NCBI RefSeq assembly: GCF_003363435.1
Contig: NZ_QRCT01000012.1
Coordinates: forward strand, 186,001 to 250,000
Length of the DNA: 64,000 nucleotides
DNA from: Anaerosacchariphilus polymeriproducens
GTDB taxonomy: Bacteria; Bacillota; Clostridia; Lachnospirales; Lachnospiraceae
Direction of reading: 5' to 3'
Part shown: positions 17,510 through 26,599 of the stretch, piece by piece
How positions within the stretch are numbered: position 1 is the stretch's first letter
Layout: every line of letters starts with the position of its first letter
Made by a program: the position numbers and the translations under genes
The notes under the pieces: model-generated
Told to the model about the DNA's origin: nothing
The model's input: only the letters and a program-made list of their open reading frames with translations
Database searches by the model: none

Positions 17510-18376
17510 TTAAAGAAAATAAGGTTTGTCATTTTTAAGATAGCTATTGGGGGACTGCTTCATGTACTTTTTGAAGACACGAGAAAAATAGTTAATGTCA
17601 TCAAATCCAACTGACATTGCTGCTTCAGTTACGTTACAAATTCCTTGATTTAAAAGAAAAACAGATTTTTCAATTCTAAGTCGATTAACATAATCTGTTA
17701 ATGACCTGCCGGTACATTGCTTGAACATTCGGCAGAAATAGCCTTTGGACATGTGAGCTTGTTTAGCTGCATCAGCAAGTGAAATAACTTGAGAGTAATT
17801 TTTTTCGATGTAATTAAATACATTGGCAAACCGCTTTGTCTTTTTCATCAAGATTTCTGCATTCTGGTACGAGTATGTTTTCCCACGATAATGCAGGTAT
17901 AATTCGGCAAGTAGACTGAAAATATCGGATATAATTTTTAATTCATACCCTTCTAATCGTTCTCTATATTCTAAAATAATTTGTTCTAATAATGTTTTTA
18001 TATAATCTGATTTAATGCAATTTTGAAATAAAACCAGGTTTTTTTCCAAAGGAAGCAGATATTTTTCAGTACATGGGGAAATGTTGTATGATAAAAGCAT
18101 TCTTAAATCTATACGGAATACGAAATATAAAAGGTCTTTAGAATTATTTTCTCCATAGTGTAGTTCGTTTTTGTTGATTAGTAAAATATCTGGAGAACTA
18201 ATTTCACAGGCAGTTTTATGATAGTACATTTTTGCTTTTCCATGAATAAAATAAAATATTTGAAGATAATGTTCGTGAAGGTGCGTTTCAAACAGTGAGC
18301 CGGGTTTGAGTTTTCGATGTTCAATTATGGAAAGAGGAAATGAAGTATCGGTGAGTGTTAAAAGCATATTATTCAT
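17510..18376 (-). CDS. AraC family regulator with cupin domain
   Basis: This 288-residue protein has an N-terminal cupin (K-P-G-S-L-F-E-T-H-L-H-E-H, then I-N-K-N-E-L-H-Y) and two C-terminal AraC helix-turn-helix motifs (L-A-D-A-A-K-Q-A-H-M-S-K-G-Y-F-C-R-M-F and A-A-M-S-V-G-F-D-D-I-N-Y-F-S-R-V-F). The start follows AAGGAG. It is divergent from the flavodoxin gene, its likely target. Confidence 0.9.
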   Translation of the reverse strand: MNNMLLTLTDTSFPLSIIEHRKLKPGSLFETHLHEHYLQIFYFIHGKAKMYYHKTACEISSPDILLINKNELHYGENNSKDLLYFVFRIDLRMLLSYNISPCTEKYLLPLEKNLVLFQNCIKSDYIKTLLEQIILEYRERLEGYELKIISDIFSLLAELYLHYRGKTYSYQNAEILMKKTKRFANVFNYIEKNYSQVISLADAAKQAHMSKGYFCRMFKQCTGRSLTDYVNRLRIEKSVFLLNQGICNVTEAAMSVGFDDINYFSRVFKKYMKQSPNSYLKNDKPYFL

Positions 18377-18514
18377 TTAAATACTCCTTATATGTCAAAA
18401 TTATGCTACTTCAGAGAAATATATTTCATGTAAAAAACGGTAAAATTGTTTATATTAATTATATACTATGGTATATCAGTTATCAAATTAGCAAAATAGT
18501 GTGGAGGAAATTAT

Positions 18515-19075
18515 ATGAAATGTTTAATTTTATATTGGAGTGCTGGAGGTAATACTGAAAAGATAGCAGAAGAAATCAACTCAGTGATGCTAGAACAAAG
18601 TATTTCAGTTGATTTAATAAAAATTACAGAAGATTTAAATATTGATCTATTCGATTATGACTTGGTCTTTTTAGGAGCGCCATCTTATCAATGGATTCCT
18701 CCTGTACCGGTACAAAAATTTATTAAAAATACAATGGAACGATATCGAGGTGGTATTCGTCCTATCGGAGCACCAAAGAAAAGTGGGAAATTTGGAGTTG
18801 TGTTCTGCACCTTTTGCGGGGTACATACTGGATTAAAAGAAGGAAATGTTGCTGGTAAATATATGGCTCAGTTTTTTGAACATATTGGTATTTTTGTTCT
18901 GGATGAATGGTACACACCTGGAAAATTCCACGGATGGGATGAAGGCAATCGGTTTGGTAAAATGGGAGATATTTCAAACAGACCGGATGAAAAGGACCTG
19001 ACTATTATTAGGAATAATACAATGGAACTTCTTCTTGGGTTAAATTTTTACCAAGAAACTGATAAGAGAATTTGA
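18515..19075 (+). CDS. Flavodoxin family protein
   Basis: The protein opens C-L-I-L-Y-W-S-A-G-G-N-T-E-K-I-A, a flavodoxin FMN-phosphate loop (normally T/S-x-T-G-x-T). The aromatic loop G-A-P-S-Y-Q-W and a later C-T-F-C-G-V-H-T-G segment could flank the flavin. It probably carries electrons with FMN in the cytosol. The 186-residue length suits a long-chain flavodoxin-like protein. It is divergent from the AraC gene and shares a bidirectional terminator with the convergent TlpA-like gene. Confidence 0.82.
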   Translation: MKCLILYWSAGGNTEKIAEEINSVMLEQSISVDLIKITEDLNIDLFDYDLVFLGAPSYQWIPPVPVQKFIKNTMERYRGGIRPIGAPKKSGKFGVVFCTFCGVHTGLKEGNVAGKYMAQFFEHIGIFVLDEWYTPGKFHGWDEGNRFGKMGDISNRPDEKDLTIIRNNTMELLLGLNFYQETDKRI

Positions 19076-19079
19076 AAAA

Positions 19080-19133
19080 GAGCATAACATTGGCCCTATA
19101 CTCTATAAAAGAGAGGGCCGATGTTATTTGCTC
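19080..19133. terminator. Bidirectional terminator between flavodoxin and TlpA-like genes
   Basis: A long stem (GAGCATAACATTGGCCCT with AGGGCCGATGTTATTTGCTC) lies between two convergent genes. A-rich sequence to the left and a short T tract within the right arm allow use from either side. Confidence 0.65.
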
Positions 19134-19164
19134 GTAATGTTCTATGAAAAGAGTCCTATCTATG

Positions 19165-20199
19165 TTATGGACCGACTTGAGCCAATCTTTCATTCAAGAT
19201 TTCTTTGTATACAGACATATCCCGTTCGCCAATGATAGGTTCTCCTACAATTTTTCCTGATGAGTCTACAAATAATGTGGTCGGATAAGCAACCATATTT
19301 TTATCAAGGTACTGCTTCAGTGGTTTGTCAGGTATGATGTTTGTATAAGAGACACCTTTGTCCTTAAGAATTTGTTGGGCAAGTTTTAAGAGTTTATCAT
19401 CATCTGCGTCCCCTACTATGGATAGCAGCTGGGTGCCCTCCGGCATGTTCTCACTCATTTTCTGCAAATCAGGCAGTTCCTTAATACATGGCCGGCAGAA
19501 GGTAGCCCATATATTGATCATTGTCAGTTTGTGACCTGAAAAGATTGAGTTATCAACAGCTTTTCCATTGAGATCTTTGGTAGAAAACGTACCCAAGTCT
19601 CCCATGGTGCTTGCCTTTGCTTTAATACTTGCTCTTATGGCTGGAAGCATTTTTACGATTTCCTCATAACTTGCCTTATTTTTTGAATCAAGGGTCGATG
19701 TGTCAACTGTGGGCTGGTCATATATGTAAACGGTTCCGTCCTTTCGGCTGATTTCTTCTGAAACTGAGCTACCCGTAATGTCTGTAGCTTTTTTACCGGA
19801 ATTCATCCAATTATCCCACTTATCAGAGGGATATGCCAAAATCCTGAATAAGCAGTACTCGCCCTTCTGAGGCATGTAGAAGAGATCCATATGCTCTGTA
19901 GGGTCAGTTTCAGATTTGGGAGTATCTTTCCCTAACTGAGAAATGTCGCCAAACATAATTTCATATTTTCCAGGTATAATAGTTTCGTTATTAAGATATT
20001 TGCTTGGAAGCTTCAATGTTATGCCTAAACTATCTTCTGTATAGTCCTCAAAACCTGTATAATCATAGTCTTTTTCCTGATTTCCTGAGTTTTTGCCAGT
20101 ATTTGATTTTTTACTTTGTGTGCAACCGGCTAAAAGTAAAGTGATTATGAAGGTGCACAATAAAGCAGCAGTGATTTTACTTTTTATAAATTTTTTCAT
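19165..20199 (-). CDS. TlpA-type thioredoxin-like lipoprotein
   Basis: A lipoprotein signal (K-I-T-A-A-L-L-C...L-L-L-A-G-C, Cys ~26) anchors the protein outside the membrane. After an unassigned region of ~170 residues, a TlpA/redoxin domain begins near residue 200, with W-A-T-F-C-R-P-C-I-K-E-L-P carrying the active CXXC (C-R-P-C) and the cis-Pro at Y-P-T-T-L-F. It would reduce or exchange disulfides of exported proteins. The gene overlaps the 4Fe-4S membrane protein gene by 23 bp, so reducing power probably comes through that protein. Confidence 0.87.
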   Translation of the reverse strand: MKKFIKSKITAALLCTFIITLLLAGCTQSKKSNTGKNSGNQEKDYDYTGFEDYTEDSLGITLKLPSKYLNNETIIPGKYEIMFGDISQLGKDTPKSETDPTEHMDLFYMPQKGEYCLFRILAYPSDKWDNWMNSGKKATDITGSSVSEEISRKDGTVYIYDQPTVDTSTLDSKNKASYEEIVKMLPAIRASIKAKASTMGDLGTFSTKDLNGKAVDNSIFSGHKLTMINIWATFCRPCIKELPDLQKMSENMPEGTQLLSIVGDADDDKLLKLAQQILKDKGVSYTNIIPDKPLKQYLDKNMVAYPTTLFVDSSGKIVGEPIIGERDMSVYKEILNERLAQVGP

Positions 20200-21055
20200 A
20201 ATGTTCCTCCTTAAAGTTTCTAATTTTTTTTACTTGAATTGCATTTTGTGTACATTTATTTTTACACATACCACAACGGATGCATTCTGCATGATTTGGA
20301 GTTTTCATAGTTTCCACATTCATGGGGCAGACCTTGCTGCATAGCCCGCAGCCTGTACATTTGTTCTGAATTATGTAATAGCGATAAAAACTAAAGCGAT
20401 TGAACAGTGCGTAAAAAGCACCTAACGGGCACAAATATTTACAAAATGGTCGATATATCATCATGGATGTTAGAATAACAACAGCTAAAACAAACATCTT
20501 CCATGAGAATAACCAGCCAACGGTGGCTTGCAGAGGCTTATTCATACTGACCAGAGGAATACCACCCTCCAAGCTGCCTGCCGGACATAGATACTTGCAG
20601 AAATATGGGATTGTAGACCCGTAGGAGTCTGCAAACAATAACGGCAGCAACAATACAAGGAAAGCTAGTACCAAATATTTACCAAACCGCATGCCCCGGT
20701 CTAACTTTTGTGGGATTCTCAGTTTTGGGAAAGGAATTTTGTATAAAAGATCCTGTATAAATCCGAAAGGGCAGAGGAAACCACACAATAGCCTTCCGAA
20801 TAAAACTCCCATAAGAACTAAAAAACCAAGGACGTAGAAAGATATGCCATAAGTTGAACATCCTGCCGATACTTGGAGTGAGCCTATAGGGCAAGCACCA
20901 AGGGCTCCGGGACAGGAATAGCAGTTTAAAATAGGCAGGCAGAGGTTTTTACTTTTCCCGGTGTAAATCTTACCTCTCCAAAACCCTGCGATATTAGCAT
21001 TCATTAAAATTGAAGATAAGCATTGAACGATTGAGCGTTTAAATTTTTTAACCAA
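20177..21055 (-). CDS. NapH/CcoG-like 4Fe-4S membrane protein
   Basis: Four or five membrane helices carry pairs of C-x-x-x-C-P motifs (G-F-L-C-P-F-G, K-Y-L-C-P-A-G, K-Y-L-C-P-L-G-A-F). These are followed by two classical ferredoxin clusters, C-T-G-C-G-L-C-S-K-V-C-P and C-I-R-C-G-M-C-K-N-K-C. Such NapH-type proteins move electrons across the membrane. The apparent start is TTG at 21055, overlapping the end of the CXXC peptide gene. With the TlpA gene it forms a redox operon seen in Clostridia. Confidence 0.87.
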   Translation of the reverse strand: MVKKFKRSIVQCLSSILMNANIAGFWRGKIYTGKSKNLCLPILNCYSCPGALGACPIGSLQVSAGCSTYGISFYVLGFLVLMGVLFGRLLCGFLCPFGFIQDLLYKIPFPKLRIPQKLDRGMRFGKYLVLAFLVLLLPLLFADSYGSTIPYFCKYLCPAGSLEGGIPLVSMNKPLQATVGWLFSWKMFVLAVVILTSMMIYRPFCKYLCPLGAFYALFNRFSFYRYYIIQNKCTGCGLCSKVCPMNVETMKTPNHAECIRCGMCKNKCTQNAIQVKKIRNFKEEHYEKIYKK

Positions 21056-21197
21056 TACCGATACACTCCAGACATATGTTTATAGCTTTATTAAATACTG
21101 ATTCATACTCCTGGTTTATAATACCAATCACCATAATAATAACAGCCAAAAAAAGTATAGAACATTGCATAAATTGTAATTTCATTTTAGTTATCAT
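21048..21197 (-). CDS. CD1871A family CXXC peptide (49 aa)
   Basis: On the minus strand, ATG at 21197 follows AAGGAGGTATTT. The 49-codon product has one membrane helix (about residues 13-28) and ends C-L-E-C-I-G-I-G, the CXXC tail of CD1871A proteins. It overlaps the ferredoxin gene start, making a three-gene operon: CXXC peptide, NapH-like protein, TlpA lipoprotein. The Cys pair next to the membrane suggests a small thiol relay; that is inference. Confidence 0.85.
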   Translation of the reverse strand: MITKMKLQFMQCSILFLAVIIMVIGIINQEYESVFNKAINICLECIGIG

Positions 21198-21490
21198 AAA
21201 TACCTCCTTCTATTTCATCAATTCGTTATTTTGCACTTCTCGTCGTCCCTGTTCCATAATGCCATCAAAGAATAACAGATAGATGTTAGATTGTTGTCAA
21301 TTAGTTGTATCAAAGATGTGAAATTTTCTATGTAATAACGAAATTTCTGGATTATAATAAAATCATCTCAGGGTGCAAAAAAATGTAAATAGCATTAAAA
21401 TAAGCAAATACTTATGTTATAATTAAAAATAAGTTTGTTCAAAAGCTGTAAGTAATTATTTTTGATACATGGAGAGGATGGTGAATCTTT

Positions 21491-22144
21491 TTGCTTAATA
21501 TTCTGATTGTAGAAGACGAGCAGGCGATTAATAAATTGATTTATGTAAATTTGAACGATGAAGGATATAACTGCACGTGTGCTTTTGATGGGAAGGAAGC
21601 TGCTGATTTTATTGAAAATAATAACTATGATTTGATTTTATTGGATATCATGCTGCCTGAAATAAATGGATATGAATTAATTGATTATATACGCCCATTG
21701 GGAACACCAGTAATTTTCATCACTGCCAAAAATGAAATCAATGATCGAATCCGAGGTTTGAAACTTGGAGCTGATGATTACATTTCTAAGCCGTTTCAGG
21801 TAGGAGAACTTTTGGCGCGGGTGGAGGCAGTTCTTAGACGTTTTGGAAAAAGTGAAAAGAAAATTCAGTTGTATGGTGTAACGATTGATTTAAATTCACG
21901 TGAGGTACAAAAAGATGGGGAGCTTATAGAGTTGACCACAAAAGAGTTTGAACTGCTGATTCAGTTAATTCAAAATAAAAATGTTGCACTTCGACGCAGC
22001 TGGCTGTATGAACGGGTGTGGGAAAGCGAATTCACCGGTGAGACACGGACACTTGATACTCATATACAACGATTAAGAAAAAAGCTGGAATGGGAAGATC
22101 ATATCAAGACCGTATTCCGAATCGGCTATCGTCTTGAGGTATAA
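21491..22144 (+). CDS. OmpR/PhoB family response regulator
   Basis: The receiver domain (residues 1-115) has E-D-E acidic residues, phosphoacceptor Asp in L-I-L-L-D-I-M-L-P and the Lys of Y-I-S-K-P-F. The C-terminal winged helix ends T-R-T-L-D-T-H-I-Q-R-L-R-K-K-L. A TTG codon is the best start (L-N-I-L-I-V-E-D-E follows directly), with GAGAGGATGG upstream. It is followed 3 bp later by its kinase. The divergent redox operon is a candidate target. Confidence 0.9.
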   Translation: MLNILIVEDEQAINKLIYVNLNDEGYNCTCAFDGKEAADFIENNNYDLILLDIMLPEINGYELIDYIRPLGTPVIFITAKNEINDRIRGLKLGADDYISKPFQVGELLARVEAVLRRFGKSEKKIQLYGVTIDLNSREVQKDGELIELTTKEFELLIQLIQNKNVALRRSWLYERVWESEFTGETRTLDTHIQRLRKKLEWEDHIKTVFRIGYRLEV

Positions 22145-22147
22145 CAT

Positions 22148-23581
22148 ATGAAACTATTTGTGAAAATCTTTCTCTTCTCGATGATCGTTCTCAGTGCAGC
22201 GCTTTCTTTGTCCGGTTATCTGCTTATAATGTCTTCATACAAAAATGCGGTTGTTCAGGAAACACAACGAGCAATGGATCAATATCAATTTATAAAGTTT
22301 TTGATTCAATCAGATATCATAAACCAACAGGATGAAACAGATAAAAACAATCTATCTGATCTTATCTCTGCAAGCTTATCGAATATGGAAAATCAGAATT
22401 TGACCGGTTTATCAAATGGTATAAATTACGTTTCTGTTTTCAGTAAAGGTCAGAAGTCCATATATTCCACCTTCCCATCTGATTTGGATTTTAAAATATC
22501 CGACTATGATGTTAATCAAAAAATCATTAACAAAATTGAGCAAATACAGGGCAGGGCCTATGTGGAGGTGCTAGGTAAAATTACCCAGAGCGGCCAAGCG
22601 GTCTATCTACTGACTGCGACTGATATTCAGAGTGTTATTGATCAAAAGGAAGGGATGGTGCGAAATTTTGGAACGATTTATTTCATTACGATTGGCATCG
22701 GTATCGTTCTAGTTATCATCTTTTCCACTTTACTTACCAGACCGCTCCGAAAAATGTCGGCCGCTGCAGGAAGAATCGCTGACGGGAACTATAGCGAACG
22801 TTTGAGGGTTTTATCTAATGATGAAATTGGAGAACTTTCAAAAATGTTTAATATGATGGCGGAGACGATTGAGGAGAGGATTTTTGAGCTTTCAAATGCC
22901 GCAAAGCAGAAGGAGGATTTTGTCTCTAATTTTGCACATGAGTTGAAGACACCTTTGACATCGGTCATAGGATATGCGGATATGATCTATCAAAAGCCAT
23001 TATCCCGGGAGGATACCAAAAATGCAGCTGCCTATATTTTGGATGAAGGTCTCCGTCTTGAGGCACTCTCTATTAAGTTGATGGACCTAATTGTTTTAAA
23101 CCGACAGGATTTTGTTCTGGAAGAACTGCCCGCAGACGAGCTCATGCAAAGTATAGCGGGTACGCTGAAGCCCTTATTATCAAATGAAAAAATAAAGTTT
23201 AAAATGGAAGTGGTAAAAGCTTATATAAAAGTCGATTATGATCTGTTTAAAACACTACTGCTCAATCTAATAGACAATGCAGTGAAGGCAGGAAGCACAG
23301 AAATTTCCCTGATTGGGGAAATTATGCAGAAAAATTACCGGGTGAGTATTTCAGATAATGGGTGTGGTATTTCAGCAGATGAGATTGAACGCATCACGGA
23401 AGCTTTTTATATGGTAGACAAGTCTCGAGCCAGAAAACAGCATGGTGCCGGACTCGGTCTTTCACTTGCTTCAAAAGTAGCCGAAATACACGGTACCCGC
23501 TTGGAATTTATAAGCACACCGGGCAAGGGGACGGTGGTATCGCTTTCATTACCGTTGGAAGGTGGTGGTGTAAGTGTTTAA
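22148..23581 (+). CDS. Sensor histidine kinase
   Basis: The order is: N-terminal membrane helix, ~140-residue extracytoplasmic sensor, second helix (~175-195), HAMP (R-P-L-R-K-M-S-A-A-A), HisKA with F-A-H-E-L-K-T-P-L-T (phospho-His) and HATPase with N-L-I-D-N-A, D-N-G-C-G-I and G-A-G-L-G-L-S-L. Length 477. It pairs with the adjacent response regulator and overlaps the following membrane-anchored protein by 8 bp. Confidence 0.92.
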   Translation: MKLFVKIFLFSMIVLSAALSLSGYLLIMSSYKNAVVQETQRAMDQYQFIKFLIQSDIINQQDETDKNNLSDLISASLSNMENQNLTGLSNGINYVSVFSKGQKSIYSTFPSDLDFKISDYDVNQKIINKIEQIQGRAYVEVLGKITQSGQAVYLLTATDIQSVIDQKEGMVRNFGTIYFITIGIGIVLVIIFSTLLTRPLRKMSAAAGRIADGNYSERLRVLSNDEIGELSKMFNMMAETIEERIFELSNAAKQKEDFVSNFAHELKTPLTSVIGYADMIYQKPLSREDTKNAAAYILDEGLRLEALSIKLMDLIVLNRQDFVLEELPADELMQSIAGTLKPLLSNEKIKFKMEVVKAYIKVDYDLFKTLLLNLIDNAVKAGSTEISLIGEIMQKNYRVSISDNGCGISADEIERITEAFYMVDKSRARKQHGAGLGLSLASKVAEIHGTRLEFISTPGKGTVVSLSLPLEGGGVSV

Positions 23582-24338
23582 GCAACGTATATTGGCCACA
23601 GTTGTTGCCCTATTTTCGCTCTTTATTGTGTTTGGGGGCTGGTTTTTGACAAATGAGCTACTAGACCGGCAGCATGTTAAATTGATGAATAAAGTGAATT
23701 CTATCGATTTTAATGAGAAATTGGATGTAGAGCCAGGCGCTGGAAGGACAAAGACTTCTCTAAGTACAAAGGAAATAGCAAATATCTTAAAAGTCTGGAC
23801 TTCAGACCGGATTCGGCATTATCATGAGCCATATGAAGGGCAGTTGACGATGGAGGAAGCAATCAATGCAGCAAATTCATGGTTGTCTTATTTTTGTAAA
23901 AACGACATTCTGCCAAAAGAGATTCTTGAAAGTGACTTCACGCAAACCAATGCATTTCTATATGATACGAATCCTGTTAGTCAAGTTCCTGCGATGATTA
24001 CTCCTGCTCCCGACCCGGCTTATAGTTTCTGGTCAGTTAATCTGATAAATCGTGAAGTTTCGGTACAGCTTATGATTAATGCGTTAACGGGCGAAATATG
24101 GATGGTGGATATCAGTTCATCTTCGCTTGAGGTTAATTTTGACAATATAAAAGTCTGGGATGTGCTTGAGCAATATGAAAAATATTTCGGTCTTTTCAGT
24201 AGCGATGAACCAAAGAGAGAGGAAGCTTACGCGTCCAAAAGCTACGAAAATAATCAGATTGGGATAACTGTGTATAAAAAAGCTGGAGAATCAGGACACT
24301 ATGGAACGATACATTTTTCTTTGACATCAACACATTAG
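23574..24338 (+). CDS. Hypothetical membrane-anchored protein in the two-component operon
   Basis: One N-terminal membrane helix (residues ~5-25) is followed by a ~225-residue soluble part, probably extracytoplasmic. It includes M-E-E-A-I-N-A-A-N-S-W and V-S-V-Q-L-M-I-N-A-L-T-G-E-I-W, a pattern like PepSY-type peptidase-inhibitor repeats. The GTG start overlaps the kinase gene. It could modulate the kinase, as many third genes of such operons do; no family is certain. Confidence 0.65.
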   Translation: MFKQRILATVVALFSLFIVFGGWFLTNELLDRQHVKLMNKVNSIDFNEKLDVEPGAGRTKTSLSTKEIANILKVWTSDRIRHYHEPYEGQLTMEEAINAANSWLSYFCKNDILPKEILESDFTQTNAFLYDTNPVSQVPAMITPAPDPAYSFWSVNLINREVSVQLMINALTGEIWMVDISSSSLEVNFDNIKVWDVLEQYEKYFGLFSSDEPKREEAYASKSYENNQIGITVYKKAGESGHYGTIHFSLTSTH

Positions 24339-24390
24339 CTGACATCTTGGACACGTTTGTATATCTTAAATATTAGGAGGAATGGTTGTA

Positions 24391-24741
24391 ATGTCTAAAT
24401 ATAAAATTTATACAATGAGTTTTGCAAGTGTATATCCCCTTTATATTTCAAAGGCGGAGAAAAAAGGACATACTAAGTCAGAAGTTGATGAAATCATTCA
24501 CTGGCTCACTGGCTATACTCAGGCTGATGTTGAGGAACATTTAAAGAAACAAACAGACTTTGAGACATTTTTTAAAGCTGCTCCTTTTCTAAATCCATCA
24601 AGAACACTAATAAAGGGAGTTATTTGCGGTGTCAGGGTAGAAGATATAAAAGAGCCGACGATGCAGGAAATTCGATACTTGGATAAGCTGATTGATGAAT
24701 TGGCTAAAGGTAAATCTATGGATAAAATACTTCGAAAGTAG
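24391..24741 (+). CDS. DUF2200 family protein
   Basis: The 116-residue sequence starts [18 protein letters not shown] and includes I-H-W-L-T-G-Y-T and [19 protein letters not shown], the DUF2200 signature. No function is known. The ATG at 24391 is 10 bp after AGGAGG; the ATG at 24382 is too close to it. Confidence 0.85.
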   Translation: MSKYKIYTMSFASVYPLYISKAEKKGHTKSEVDEIIHWLTGYTQADVEEHLKKQTDFETFFKAAPFLNPSRTLIKGVICGVRVEDIKEPTMQEIRYLDKLIDELAKGKSMDKILRK

Positions 24742-24859
24742 AATTTTTCTCAATGTAGTTATATATATCAAAACGGTAACCAAAGATGAGACATTAATAA
24801 GTACATTTATTAAAAATAATTATAAAAGCTAGAAAAGATGATGACACCGGAGGATAATT

Positions 24860-25891
24860 ATGAAAAAATTTTTATTATTAACAATGATTTGTATAGGGGT
24901 TATGATAGGGGGGTGCAGTCAAGTAAAGAAAGGAACGATATCAAGTTCTGCTAAAGAAGAAACTGGATCAGATATAAAGATAAGTGAAGATGTGAATAGC
25001 CAGAATACAAAGTATGATTTCAAATATAATCCCTATGTATTATCTAAAGAGTTTCTAATTAAATATGGGAAAGAATATTTTGATTTTTATAAAAACTTTG
25101 TAGATGCATACCTAAATTATGAATCAAGTTGCTCTTGTCCGAAAGAAGAATATTCATATGAGGTTGATTTTCTGACAAATAGTAATTTTTTAATGTTTAA
25201 TGCAGATGCTTATTTTGATAATGAAAAAAGTATCTATGATGAGGAGACCAAGACTATTCATTGGGTGTATGAATCTAATAGTAAGAAAGAGCATGACAGA
25301 AAAATAAAAGAATTTGAAAATCAAGTAGCCACATATATGTGTTGTCTACAAAAGGGTGATAATGATTTTGAAAAAACAATCGCGTTGTATAAAGAATTTA
25401 ATAGTAGAATGAAATATAATAAAAATCTGGATGATGAAAGCCCATATCATGCACTAATGGAGGGAACTGGAAAATGTACTAGTTTTTCAGGTGCTTATTG
25501 TCATTTGTTATTACAAGTAGGAGTAGATTCTTTGACCAACGGGGGATTTAGTCAGAAAAGTGGAGGACATTCTTGGAATATTGTCCATTTGGATGATAAG
25601 GATTATTTTATGGATACTACTTATGAGGTTGGATCTAAGGGTAGCGCTGGAAAAGGATTATTGTATTTTGGAATGAGTAAAGAGGAAAGAGAAGAAATTG
25701 GCGGATTTAGTATTTATAATTCTCAGTATGGGGATGTGAATGATTTAAAGATTCAGGATTATCTTGATTCCGGTAACCGTTACTCTATATTTCGTAATTG
25801 TGTTAATTTTGAATTGAAACGAAATCGTGGATGTGTTGTGTATTATAACAAAGGTAATTGTGAGCCAAAGGAATTTTATTATAAAAAGTAA
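24860..25891 (+). CDS. Lipoprotein with transglutaminase-like domain
   Basis: The signal ends V-M-I-G-G-C, giving a lipid-anchored surface protein of ~325 residues. The C-terminal half has a transglutaminase-like core: E-G-T-G-K-C-T-S-F-S-G-A-Y (Cys), G-G-H-S-W-N-I-V (His) and F-M-D-T-T-Y (Asp), in the right order and spacing. Such domains act as cell-wall cysteine peptidases or cross-linkers. No other member of a wall operon is nearby. Confidence 0.82.
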   Translation: MKKFLLLTMICIGVMIGGCSQVKKGTISSSAKEETGSDIKISEDVNSQNTKYDFKYNPYVLSKEFLIKYGKEYFDFYKNFVDAYLNYESSCSCPKEEYSYEVDFLTNSNFLMFNADAYFDNEKSIYDEETKTIHWVYESNSKKEHDRKIKEFENQVATYMCCLQKGDNDFEKTIALYKEFNSRMKYNKNLDDESPYHALMEGTGKCTSFSGAYCHLLLQVGVDSLTNGGFSQKSGGHSWNIVHLDDKDYFMDTTYEVGSKGSAGKGLLYFGMSKEEREEIGGFSIYNSQYGDVNDLKIQDYLDSGNRYSIFRNCVNFELKRNRGCVVYYNKGNCEPKEFYYKK

Positions 25892-25934
25892 ATTAAATAG
25901 AATATATTTGCATGTTCATGGTTTGTTAAAAAGA

Positions 25935-25986
25935 AAAGGGAGCTTTTGATCCATAGATTACGCATCTATTTTGCAAAAGCTCCTTT
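25935..25986. terminator. Terminator between the lipoprotein and CBS genes
   Basis: AAAGGGAGCTTTTG pairs with CAAAAGCTCCTTT between the two convergent genes. The T-rich tail lies on the minus strand, so it best serves the CBS gene. Confidence 0.65.
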
Positions 25987-26009
25987 GTCTGCAGCCTGAT
26001 GGTTTTATA

Positions 26010-26423
26010 TTAAGGCTTAGAAATATTTTTTAAAGCATTCTCTGCACTGCTCTGTGAAGAAGGTTCAAGTGAAATGTCACCTAATGCAACAATACCTACT
26101 AAGTTATTGTTTTCTACAATAGGAAGACGGCGAATTTGTCTTTCGCTCATCATCTGAGCAGCATCATTTACATTCATATCCGGGCTGCCTACCGTACAAT
26201 CAGTCGACATAACAGAACTTACTTGCTGCTGCCTTGCATCCTGATCACTGGCTACGGATCTTAATGCAATATCTCGGTCTGTAACAATTCCAACTAAAGA
26301 ATTTTGGTTGCATACAGGAATTGAACCAACATTATGTTGTTTCATTAATTGTGCTGCCTTTTCAACTGAATCATCCGAGCGGACCCAAGCAACATCTGTA
26401 GACATAATATCTTTTACTATCAT
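26010..26423 (-). CDS. CBS-domain protein
   Basis: The 137-residue protein is two CBS motifs in tandem: V-K-D-I-M-S-T-D...V-G-S-I-P-V-C...V-G-I-V-T-D-R-D-I-A-L-R, then S-S-V-M-S-T-D...I-R-R-L-P-I-V-E-N-N-N-L-V-G-I-V-A-L-G-D-I. Such stand-alone pairs bind adenine nucleotides and act as energy or stress sensors. It resembles YhcV/hypoxic-response-like CBS proteins. AGGTG precedes the start. Confidence 0.9.
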   Translation of the reverse strand: MIVKDIMSTDVAWVRSDDSVEKAAQLMKQHNVGSIPVCNQNSLVGIVTDRDIALRSVASDQDARQQQVSSVMSTDCTVGSPDMNVNDAAQMMSERQIRRLPIVENNNLVGIVALGDISLEPSSQSSAENALKNISKP

Positions 26424-26599
26424 ATAAACACCTCCGTTTATAGATTGCCTATAAATCAGTAAAATATAAGTAAATTGAATAAATAATTTTAATATTTCTA
26501 AGAATAATATTCTAAAAAATTAAACTCTAAATAAATAATTTTACACCAAGCGATATGAAGTTCAAAATAAGGGTATATTATCGTATAGGAGGTGTTAAA

